From NCBI GenBank assembly GCA_009928745.1, contig SACC01000023.1, positions 1-11,241 on the forward strand: DNA of 11,241 nucleotides, read 5' to 3'. Positions 1 through 6,063 of this stretch are shown here, piece by piece. The stretch comes from Clostridia bacterium. Its GTDB lineage: Bacteria > Bacillota > Clostridia > Christensenellales > CAG-1252. The position numbers were made by a program, and so were the translations under genes. The notes under the pieces are model-generated. The model worked only from the letters and a program-made list of their open reading frames with translations. It was not told where the DNA came from and did not search any database. The first letter of the stretch is position 1. Each line of letters starts with the position of its first letter.

Positions 1-204
1 GCCCAGTACGGAAAGCAGATCCGACAGAGCGTCCCTGCACTCGCCTTTCGACATAATAGACATCAACATTTCCTTTTCTATTTCTTTACCGATAACTAGC
101 CGGGACAGAAGCAACGCGCCGTCCGATAATGAACCAACCATTTCGCCGTTAAAAAAAATATCGTATTTTTTCGTCTTTAGATTCTTTGTAATTGCGGTTA
201 TCAT
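1..204 (-). CDS. recX: RecX-like regulatory protein, N-terminal part (cut by window edge)
   Basis: An open frame of 68 codons begins at the ATG at 204-202 and leaves the window without a stop. The visible protein begins MITAITKNLKTKKYDIFFNG, continues with a leucine-rich stretch and then an alternating charged and aliphatic helix (IGKEIEKEMLMSIM). This matches the usual opening of RecX proteins: a short strand, a basic stretch, '[IV]-x-[FL]-[DN]-G-E', a 'L..G.ei' turn and the first three-helix repeat. RecX binds RecA filaments in the cytoplasm and limits recombination and the SOS response; that is family knowledge. Only the N-terminal third is present, so the helical repeats that define the family cannot be checked. 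The gene has no Shine-Dalgarno sequence. Its promoter -10 box ends six bases before the ATG, which suggests a leaderless message. It is separated from the ilvE operon by a terminator. Confidence 0.62.
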   Translation of the reverse strand, partial: MITAITKNLKTKKYDIFFNGEMVGSLSDGALLLSRLVIGKEIEKEMLMSIMSKGECRDALSDLLSVLG

Positions 205-210
205 ATTTTT

Positions 211-240
211 ATTATAGCATATTATCGCCGCTTGTTGCAA
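211..240 (-). promoter_or_regulatory. Promoter of the recX-like gene, apparently leaderless
   Basis: Read on the minus strand, TTGCAA (240-235), an 18-base spacer and TATAAT (216-211) form a sigma-A-type promoter. The -10 is preceded by TGC, giving the extended -10 TGCTATAAT. Six bases (AAAAAT) separate it from the ATG at 204. The canonical start site, seven bases beyond the -10, is therefore the A of the start codon. Confidence 0.6.
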
Positions 241-403
241 AAAAGTCTTATTTAAAATTTTGCATTATATATTATAGAATCATCCGCAAATACAGTGAGC
301 AAACTATTTTTTTTCTCTCGATTATTCAATAGCTAATATTGTAATAGCCATGCCCTTGAACATTTGCCATAATTAGTACAAGCAGTATTAATTCATTGTT
401 TAA

Positions 404-437
404 TAAAAAATAAGATCGCTATTCTGCGACCTTATTT
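404..437 (-). terminator. Rho-independent terminator of the tyrS-yigZ-ilvE operon
   Basis: AATAAGATCGC (409-419) pairs with GCGACCTTATT (426-436) around a six-base loop. On the minus strand the only imperfect pair becomes a G-U wobble, so the stem is continuous for 11 pairs. It is followed by a U-rich run (complement of the A run at 405-410). This orientation fits a terminator for the leftward operon, about 140 bases past the ilvE stop. Confidence 0.7.
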
Positions 438-470
438 ATTATAAATTCTTGTTGTTTTGTTAAGTCTGTT

Positions 471-524
471 TTTTGAAAATTCTTTTTGTATTGTTATATA
501 ATATCTGTTTTGAAAATTCTTTTT
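471..524. repeat. 17-bp exact direct repeat pair
   Basis: TTTTGAAAATTCTTTTT occurs at 471-487 and again at 508-524, 37 bases apart. Both copies follow a TCTGTT-like lead-in (465-470 and 504-509). The sequence is A+T-rich, but an exact 17-mer twice within 54 bases is more than simple composition suggests. It lies just downstream of ilvE and before the terminator, so it would be in the 3' untranslated part of the operon mRNA. No function is apparent. Confidence 0.7.
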
Positions 525-576
525 CTATGCCTTATTAATTATATAGTTATAATAAATCTACAACATATAGCGGATA

Positions 577-1632
577 TTAGTTGAGTCTATTAATCCAGCC
601 GAACTCATCCTCGTATCTGCCGCATTGTATCCCTGTAAGTTTGTCGTACAAGAATTCAGCAGTTTTGCCCATTACTCCGTTATTAATTACCATATCCTCG
701 CCCTTGTAGCTAATAAGACCGACGGGAGATACGACAGCCGCAGTCCCTGCGCCGAAGGCTTCCTCAAGCTTGCCACCTTTGAAAGCAGAATAAAGTTCAT
801 CAACGGATATCTTTCTTTCTTCCGCCTTGTAGCCGTACTTCTTGAGTATCTTCAAAATGCTGTCGCGTGTTATGCCGGGAAGAATACTGCCTGTCAGCAT
901 CGGAGTAACCACTACGCCGTCAATTACGAAGAACATATTCATAGCGCCGACTTCCTCTACATACTTTTTTTCCGCCGCATCTAACCACAACACCTGATCA
1001 TATCCTCTTTTCTGAGCTTCTTCAGCTGCAAGTAAGCTTGCCGCATAATTACCCATACATTTTGCTTCTCCGGTGCCGCCGATTGCCGCTCTTACGAAGT
1101 TGTCTTCTATATATATCTTAGTGGGTTTTAAACCGTTGGCGTAATACGCGCCAACAGGGGAAAGTATGATAAAAAACTTATAACTGTGGCTTGCGTGCAC
1201 GCCCAATGCAGAGTCACTCGCTATCATTGTAGGTCTGATGTAAAGCGAGGTGCCCGGTTCGGTAGGTATCCAATCGCTGTCAATATTCAAAAGCTCATAT
1301 AGCGCCTCTAATACTATGGCAACGGGAAGATTAGGCATACACATTCTTGTCGCGCTCTTGTTCATTCTCAAAAAATTATCAATAGTGCGGAAGGTAGTAA
1401 TCTTGCCCTTCTTATCTTTGTATGCCTTACAGCCTTCAAAAATACCTTGCGCATAATGAAGCACTGCTGTTGACGGAGCCATCTTAAAGCTGTCATAAGG
1501 TATAATCTCAGCTTCGCCCCACTCTCCGTTCTCATAATCCATAACAAGCATATGGTCGGTAAAATATTTGCCGAAACCCAGCTTGCTAAAATCTGGCTTT
1601 TCCTTTTTTGTTGTTGTCAATGTTATTTTCAT
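577..1632 (-). CDS. ilvE: Branched-chain amino acid aminotransferase
   Basis: A 351-residue protein of PLP fold type IV. It transfers the amino group between leucine, isoleucine or valine and 2-oxoglutarate, the last step of branched-chain amino acid synthesis, in the cytoplasm. The PLP lysine is K191 in GGTGEAKCMGNYAAS. Other family marks are the substrate-loop region HYAQGIFEGCKAY (59-71), YIRPTMIAS (131-139), QVLWLDA (213-219), EEVGAMNMFF (226-235) and the phosphate-binding LTGSILPGITRDSI (246-259). Length and motif order fit the larger class II bacterial/eukaryotic BCAT form. The start is supported by an AGAGGTGG ribosome site just before the ATG. It is the third gene of the tyrS operon, 11 bases after yigZ, and is followed by a terminator. 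Substrate preference cannot be read from sequence alone. Confidence 0.93.
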   Translation of the reverse strand: MKITLTTTKKEKPDFSKLGFGKYFTDHMLVMDYENGEWGEAEIIPYDSFKMAPSTAVLHYAQGIFEGCKAYKDKKGKITTFRTIDNFLRMNKSATRMCMPNLPVAIVLEALYELLNIDSDWIPTEPGTSLYIRPTMIASDSALGVHASHSYKFFIILSPVGAYYANGLKPTKIYIEDNFVRAAIGGTGEAKCMGNYAASLLAAEEAQKRGYDQVLWLDAAEKKYVEEVGAMNMFFVIDGVVVTPMLTGSILPGITRDSILKILKKYGYKAEERKISVDELYSAFKGGKLEEAFGAGTAAVVSPVGLISYKGEDMVINNGVMGKTAEFLYDKLTGIQCGRYEDEFGWINRLN

Positions 1633-1643
1633 AATCCACCTCT

Positions 1644-2267
1644 TTAATACGGATAGTATCCGTTTTTTGTTATTATTATTTCCCCCTTGCCGGAGGTAAT
1701 GTCTGCAAGCATATTAATCATATGCTCTGTATTCCGTCTCGGAACAATCAATTCCGTTTTTACGCTGTTCGTATAGCTAGTTGAGATAATTCGTCCCTCG
1801 TTCTTGATAATTGCCGCGTCTATCTTACCCTTCAAACTATAATCTGCCTCAATGTACGCCCAGTCAGAATATACCATCATAACCTTTTCGCACTGACTGA
1901 CCGCCCCTGCCGCGCTTGAACTATATGCGCCTACGAGTCCAGAAGCGCCAAGTTTCACGCCGCCAAAATAGCGGGTAACCACTATTGCGGTGCGGAATAG
2001 CTGGTTCTTGCGCAACACCTCGAGAATTGGCTGACCAGCTGTCCCCTGCGGTTCGCCGTCGTCGCCGAATTTTACCTCTTGACCTAATTCATCACTGATA
2101 AACGCGTAACAATTATGCGTTGCATCGTTGCATTTTGCCTTAATACCTAAAACCCATATCATTGCGCTTTCGTGATTCTGTACCGGCGCAATAGTCGCAA
2201 TAAAGCGGCTTCTTTTAATAATAAGCTCGTTTTGGTATTCGCGCGCGACTGTCAGGTAATCTTTCAT
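1644..2267 (-). CDS. yigZ: YigZ / IMPACT (UPF0029) family protein
   Basis: A 207-residue cytoplasmic protein with the hallmark N-terminal UPF0029 domain. Visible marks are ATHNCYAF (49-56), the DDGEPQGTAGQPIL signature (69-82) and VVTRYFGGVKLGASGLVGAY (95-114). The remaining ~80 residues form the ferredoxin-like C-terminal domain (DUF1949 type) found in bacterial YigZ. The biochemical role in bacteria is unsettled; the eukaryotic homologue IMPACT acts on translation control through GCN1. Its start ATG overlaps the tyrS stop by one base (TGATG), so translation is probably coupled to tyrS. The weak ribosome site in front (only CTGTCGG-like sequence) agrees with that. Pairing a translation-linked protein with an aminoacyl-tRNA synthetase is suggestive only. 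Confidence 0.9.
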   Translation of the reverse strand: MKDYLTVAREYQNELIIKRSRFIATIAPVQNHESAMIWVLGIKAKCNDATHNCYAFISDELGQEVKFGDDGEPQGTAGQPILEVLRKNQLFRTAIVVTRYFGGVKLGASGLVGAYSSSAAGAVSQCEKVMMVYSDWAYIEADYSLKGKIDAAIIKNEGRIISTSYTNSVKTELIVPRRNTEHMINMLADITSGKGEIIITKNGYYPY

Positions 2268-3478
2268 CAGCCGACAGTAATCTTAACATGCACCTTTTTG
2301 CCCTTATGGAGCACAAAGCCGAATTGCAGATTTTCGTCCGATATCTCTTGGTCAAAATTGGTCACCTTTTTATCGTCTATCGCCACGCCGCCGCCTTGAA
2401 TTAGTCTTTTTGCTTCGGCTTTGGATGGAGAGACGCCTGCCGCCACCATAATATCAGCTATCTTGTTGATGCCCATTGGTATTAATACTGACGGCATATT
2501 CTCTTCATCGCCCCCGAATGCGGCTTTTGCCTGCATCTCCGCTTCTTGGGCGTCTTGCAGACTGTGTACTATACGGGTAACCTCAAAAGCTAGTCTAGCC
2601 TTGGCTTCATTAATTCGTTCGTCCTTAAATTTTGCTAGCTCCGCAATCTCCTCAAGCGGCAAAAATGTCAAAAGTTTCAGACATTTTTCCACATCGCCGT
2701 CATCTACATTGCGCCAGTATTGATAAAAATCATACGGTGAAGTCTTCTCGCGGCTAAGCCACAGCGCGCCCGCTTGAGTCTTGCCCATTTTGAGTCCTGC
2801 CGAAGTGGTCAGCAGCTGGAAGGTCATTGCGTATGCGTCCTCTCCCTTTTTACGGCGTATAAGGTCGGCGCCTGCTAGAATATTAGACCACTGATCGTCT
2901 CCGCCGCACTGCAATTTGCAACCGTAATTATCATGCAGCACAAGAAAATCGTATGCCTGCATAAGCATATAGTTGAATTCAAGGAAGGTAAGACCTTTCT
3001 CCATCCTGTTCTTGTAACAGTCGGCAGTAAGCATACGGTTGACTGAAAAGCACGAACCTATCTCTCTCAAAAAATCAATATAGTTGAGAGTAAGCAGCCA
3101 GTCGGCATTATTGACCATAACAGCTGCATTATCACCTTCAAAGGAAAAGAAACGCGACATTTGCACTTTGAATGCCTCGCAGTTAGCCATAATAGTATCT
3201 TTGGTCATCATAGAGCGCATATCCGAACGACCCGATGGATCTCCCACCATCGCAGTGCCTCCGCCAACTAAAACAATAGGACGGTGACCTGCCTTTTGCA
3301 GATGCGACATAGCCATCATTGCAAGATAATGTCCAACATGGAGGCTGTCGGCAGTCGGATCAAAACCGATATAAAAGCTGACGCTTTCGCTGCCTAAAAG
3401 CTTGTACAAATCCTCTTCGTAAACTACTTGTTTGATAAAATCTCTTTCCCTTAAGATGTCCATTGCATTTTTGCCCAT
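2267..3478 (-). CDS. tyrS: Tyrosyl-tRNA synthetase
   Basis: A 403-residue class I aminoacyl-tRNA synthetase that charges tRNA-Tyr with tyrosine using ATP. The Rossmann core carries the HIGH-type motif as HVGH (47-50) inside FDPTADSLHVGH, followed by VGDPSGRSDMR (78-88), the tyrosine-site stretch LQCGGDDQWSNI (189-200) and the KMSKS-type loop as KMGKT (230-234). The last ~65 residues are an S4 RNA-binding domain (VSPSKAEAKRLIQGGGVAID). Length is usual for bacterial TyrRS. The start is fixed by AAAGGAG six bases before the ATG. It is the first gene of the tyrS-yigZ-ilvE operon. The upstream gap to maf is under 190 bases and shows no T-box leader, unlike many Bacillota tyrS genes. Confidence 0.95.
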   Translation of the reverse strand: MGKNAMDILRERDFIKQVVYEEDLYKLLGSESVSFYIGFDPTADSLHVGHYLAMMAMSHLQKAGHRPIVLVGGGTAMVGDPSGRSDMRSMMTKDTIMANCEAFKVQMSRFFSFEGDNAAVMVNNADWLLTLNYIDFLREIGSCFSVNRMLTADCYKNRMEKGLTFLEFNYMLMQAYDFLVLHDNYGCKLQCGGDDQWSNILAGADLIRRKKGEDAYAMTFQLLTTSAGLKMGKTQAGALWLSREKTSPYDFYQYWRNVDDGDVEKCLKLLTFLPLEEIAELAKFKDERINEAKARLAFEVTRIVHSLQDAQEAEMQAKAAFGGDEENMPSVLIPMGINKIADIMVAAGVSPSKAEAKRLIQGGGVAIDDKKVTNFDQEISDENLQFGFVLHKGKKVHVKITVG

Positions 3479-3509
3479 CTACTGCTCCTTTTAGTAAAAT
3501 TATCCGATC

Positions 3510-3538
3510 ATTATATATAAAATATAAACGACTATTAA
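3510..3538 (-). promoter_or_regulatory. Candidate promoter of the tyrS operon
   Basis: On the minus strand, TTAATA (3538-3533, four of six to consensus), a 17-base spacer and TATAAT (3515-3510) give a predicted start near 3503. That leaves a leader of about 25 bases carrying the AAAGGAG ribosome site. The surroundings are very A+T-rich, so the -35 is less certain than the -10. Confidence 0.5.
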
Positions 3539-3573
3539 ATTTACGTAGAATTACTGATTATCATAATAAATAT

Positions 3574-3602
3574 AACACTTGGCAGAGCGTATTGCAAGTG
3601 TT
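3574..3602. promoter_or_regulatory. Inverted repeat between divergent tyrS and maf promoters
   Basis: AACACTTG (3574-3581) and CAAGTGTT (3595-3602) are perfect 8-bp inverted halves separated by 13 bases. There is no following T run on either strand, so it is a poor terminator. Its place about 30 bases upstream of the maf -35 and about 35 bases upstream of the tyrS -35 suits an operator for a dimeric regulator. No known operator consensus is recognised. Confidence 0.4.
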
Positions 3603-3630
3603 TGAGCCTCAACAATTATTTATAATTATC

Positions 3631-3659
3631 TTTACAACAAAATGATAGTAGTATATAAT
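3631..3659 (+). promoter_or_regulatory. Promoter of the maf-mreB-like-coaX-hom operon, apparently leaderless
   Basis: TTTACA (3631-3636), exactly 17 bases, then TATAAT (3654-3659) is a near-consensus sigma-A promoter. The predicted start site, seven bases after the -10, is 3666, the A of the ATG at 3666-3668. The longer frame that begins with an ATG at 3642 would start inside this promoter, so that start is unlikely. Confidence 0.7.
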
Positions 3660-3665
3660 ATGCGT

Positions 3666-4223
3666 ATGGGCGTTAAAGATTTTAACAAAATAATACTTGC
3701 CAGCGCATCACCAAGACGCAAAGAATTGCTTAAAGGACTCGTCGACAGCTTTGAAATTGTTGTTACCGATGTTGCCGAAGAGAGCAGGTTTAACGCACCG
3801 CACAAAAAAGTAATGGAGATAGCATTCATCAAAGCGAATGCAGTAAACATAAAACAGGGTGAACTTATAATTGCCGCTGATACCACAGTATATCTTGACG
3901 GAGTATATTATGGCAAACCGCATAATGAGGCTAACGCTTTTGCAATGCTCCAAAAGTTGACCGGACGGACGCACACAGTGTACACCGGAGTCTGCCTTGC
4001 GACTATAGGCAAAAGTTGCCTTTTTTACGAAAAATCCAGCGTCACCTTCAAAAAACTTACAGATTGTGAGATACTAGAATATATTCGCGAAAAGCAGCCT
4101 TTTGACAAAGCGGGCGCATACGGTATTCAGGACGAGCGACTGGTAAAAAGCTACAAGGGCAGCTATACGAATATTGTAGGATTACCAATGGAAAAACTAG
4201 AAGATGCGCTTGCGCATTTTTGA
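3666..4223 (+). CDS. maf: Maf family nucleotide pyrophosphatase
   Basis: A 185-residue cytoplasmic Maf/HAM1-superfamily enzyme. Members hydrolyse non-canonical or pyrimidine nucleoside triphosphates (dTTP/UTP type for the YhdE branch) to monophosphate and pyrophosphate, and Maf is linked to septum control in Bacillus. The diagnostic opening ILASASPRRKELL follows seven residues after the chosen Met. AADTTVYLDGVYYGKP holds the catalytic Asp of the ADT motif, followed by the LTGRTHTVYTGV stretch and the FDKAGAYGIQ motif near the C-terminus. I chose the ATG at 3666 rather than 3642 or 3660 because of the promoter position and because no ribosome site precedes any of them. The next gene is an MreB relative, echoing the maf-mreB neighbourhood of Bacillota, but radC, mreC and mreD are absent here. 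Confidence 0.92.
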   Translation: MGVKDFNKIILASASPRRKELLKGLVDSFEIVVTDVAEESRFNAPHKKVMEIAFIKANAVNIKQGELIIAADTTVYLDGVYYGKPHNEANAFAMLQKLTGRTHTVYTGVCLATIGKSCLFYEKSSVTFKKLTDCEILEYIREKQPFDKAGAYGIQDERLVKSYKGSYTNIVGLPMEKLEDALAHF

Positions 4224-4244
4224 ATAAATGGATAGGAGTTAATA

Positions 4245-5261
4245 ATGTTTAATCTTGAGCTTGTAATTGATATAGGCGGCGGCAATACGACAATTTACCA
4301 AAATAAAAAGGGTATTGTGCTTTGCGAGCCATCGGTTGTTGCGGTTAAAAAACAACGCAACAAGCTTAAACTCATAGCAAAAGGTAAGGAAGCAAAACGA
4401 CTTTCGCGCAACCGCAGCGAGCTTGCTCCGGGCGTTAATATTATCACTCCTTTTTCCGAAGGCACGGTAACTAACAGCGAAGCGGCAAGAATTATGCTTA
4501 AAGGTTTTCTTGAGACAGTGACGGCTGGTCGATTCTTTAGACCGAACATCGACGCGCTTGTGCTTATATCTTGCGGCACTTCGGTAGTAGAGCGAAAAAA
4601 TATTGAGAGCATATTTACCTCACTTGGCATCAAGAATGTCACGCTTGTAGAATCTCCAATTGCTGTTGCCGCATTGCTTGAAAATCCATATAATTTTATA
4701 GTGATTAGCGGCGCGACAATAACTGAGGTTGCAATAGTCGCCCCTACTGGCATAATAACCGCTTGTTCGGTAAACATATGCGGTAACAGTATGGACGAGG
4801 CTATCAAAAAATACTTAAGCGATCAATACCGTTTGGTTATCAGCAAGACAAGAGCCGAGGATCTTCGAATAAAGCTAGCCACACTATCCGACAAGCAAAA
4901 TATTGCAGTTGAGGTGCAGGGAAGGGATTTGATTGATTCGGCAACACGCAAAATAGAAATTACTGCTGAGGATTTGCGCAAAGCAATTATAGGAGTCGTC
5001 AATAATCTTGCCGATGTTATAGAATCGGTATCCATGCTGTGTCCGGATAATCTTATAGAGGATATATACCATACGGGCATAACATTTTGCGGAGGTTTGG
5101 CGAATATTCACGGGCTTGCTCAGCATCTTACCGAAAGGCTTAAGATTAAGGTAAACAGTATTTCTGATCCAGCAGCGCCAGTAACCGGCGGCGCGGCATA
5201 TTTTGCAGACAGAGATCGATTATACGCAATGATAGGAATGAATCTGGAGGAAAAAAAGTAA
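4245..5261 (+). CDS. Divergent MreB/Mbl-like actin homologue with degenerate nucleotide-binding motifs
   Basis: A 338-residue protein alignable with MreB along its whole length: KGIVLCEPSVVAV (22-34), ERKNIESIF (116-124), the TRAEDLRIKLA segment (202-212), EVQGRDL (223-229) and GITFCGGLANIHGL (278-291). MreB filaments direct lateral wall synthesis at the inner membrane face. The ATP-site loops are eroded. Phosphate loop 1 reads DIGGGNTT (9-16), close to the usual DLGTANT. Phosphate loop 2, normally DIGGGTTE, reads ISGATITE (154-161), losing its Asp and two of the three glycines. The usual EEP reads ESP (136-138), and the adenosine motif GGGA reads GGLA (283-286). It may be a weak or non-hydrolysing paralogue. 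A GGAG site precedes the ATG. It follows maf by 21 bases, with coaX rather than mreC after it. Confidence 0.85.
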   Translation: MFNLELVIDIGGGNTTIYQNKKGIVLCEPSVVAVKKQRNKLKLIAKGKEAKRLSRNRSELAPGVNIITPFSEGTVTNSEAARIMLKGFLETVTAGRFFRPNIDALVLISCGTSVVERKNIESIFTSLGIKNVTLVESPIAVAALLENPYNFIVISGATITEVAIVAPTGIITACSVNICGNSMDEAIKKYLSDQYRLVISKTRAEDLRIKLATLSDKQNIAVEVQGRDLIDSATRKIEITAEDLRKAIIGVVNNLADVIESVSMLCPDNLIEDIYHTGITFCGGLANIHGLAQHLTERLKIKVNSISDPAAPVTGGAAYFADRDRLYAMIGMNLEEKK

Positions 5262-5277
5262 TATACTTGACATAATT

Positions 5278-6063
5278 ATGATACTTGTAATGGATGTAGG
5301 CAACACGAATATAAAACTTGCTCTCTACAAAGAGGACAAAATGATGGCGTCATGGCGCTTATCAGTACTGAACTACCGTACGGCAGACGAATACGGTATG
5401 ATGCTTGAGGATATATTCCACTCAAAGGGTTATGCCTTTTCGGATGTGGATGGGATAATAATCTCGTCAGTTGTTCCTTCTCTCAATTATACTATTATTC
5501 ACACTTGTGAATATTATCTTAATATCAGTCCGATTATGGTGTCGTCCGAGCTTAATGCGGGTATAAAAATTGATTACACAGACCCCAAAACTTTGGGAGC
5601 TGATAGGATTGCGAACGCAGTCGGCGCGTACTATATATACGGCGGTCCTTGCATAATAATCGATCTGGGCACCGCGACAACCTTCGGAGTTGTATCCAAG
5701 GAAGGAGTTTTTCTCGGCGGCGCAATCGCTCCCGGTATCCGCAGCAGTATTGACGCGTTATCTAACTCAGCTTCACAGCTGCCCTTAATCGAAATTCAAA
5801 AACCTGACAGCGTTATTTCCAAAACCACAATAACCAATATGCAAGCAGGCACCATATACGGCTTTTACGGGCTTGTGAAGAATATTATTGAGGGAATTAA
5901 GAGTGAACTCAACGATGACCGAGTAAAAATAATAGCGACAGGCGGGCTTACTGAGCTGATAAACGATGAAAAACTGATTGATATTTTTGACAGAGCGCTT
6001 ACGCTCAAGGGCTTAAATGTATTATACAAATTGAACAGCAAATTACAGGAGGAAAAGCAATGA
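5278..6063 (+). CDS. coaX: Type III pantothenate kinase
   Basis: A 261-residue ASKHA-fold kinase that phosphorylates pantothenate with ATP, the first step of CoA synthesis. The type III enzyme is not feedback-inhibited by CoA and needs a monovalent cation. Evidence is the N-terminal phosphate loop DVGNTN (6-11), the pantothenate-site stretch KTLGADRIANAVGA (104-117), the second phosphate loop IDLGTATTFGVV (128-139), GGAIAPGI (147-154) and ATGGLTELI (220-228). Length is typical. The first Met fits the family pattern 'M-x-L-V-x-D-V-G-N-T'. No ribosome site lies directly before it: the nearest, GGAGG at 5246-5250, is 27 bases upstream at the end of the previous gene. A small A+U hairpin (5256-5268) lies between and could shorten that distance. 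The last four bases overlap the hom start (ATGA). Confidence 0.94.
   Translation: MILVMDVGNTNIKLALYKEDKMMASWRLSVLNYRTADEYGMMLEDIFHSKGYAFSDVDGIIISSVVPSLNYTIIHTCEYYLNISPIMVSSELNAGIKIDYTDPKTLGADRIANAVGAYYIYGGPCIIIDLGTATTFGVVSKEGVFLGGAIAPGIRSSIDALSNSASQLPLIEIQKPDSVISKTTITNMQAGTIYGFYGLVKNIIEGIKSELNDDRVKIIATGGLTELINDEKLIDIFDRALTLKGLNVLYKLNSKLQEEKQ

Larger units (their letters stand above)
241..576. other. Intergenic region between the ilvE operon and the recX-like gene
   Basis: No coding frame with a credible start, ribosome site or protein character is seen on either strand. The region is strongly A+T-rich. It contains one hairpin terminator (404-437) and a 17-bp direct repeat pair (471-487 and 508-524), both listed separately. 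Nothing recognisable is seen at 241-403 apart from a run of T at about 307-315. Confidence 0.6.

Noticed and set aside
625..984. A 119-codon plus-strand frame antisense to ilvE
   Set aside because: It lies entirely within ilvE, with no ribosome site or recognisable domain.
3479..3665. T-box leader for tyrS
   Set aside because: The space between the two start codons is under 190 bases and must also hold the maf promoter. The predicted tyrS leader is about 25 bases and has no T-box core or antiterminator motif.
4295..4807. A 170-codon frame antisense to the MreB-like gene
   Set aside because: It lies wholly inside a gene with clear family homology, has no promoter or ribosome site, and its residue pattern is what an antisense shadow gives.
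5267..5295. Consensus -35 hexamer TTGACA just before coaX as an internal promoter
   Set aside because: No acceptable -10 is present at 16-18 bases spacing; the positions fall on GTAATGGATG-like coding sequence. The nearby CATAAT is too close to pair with it.
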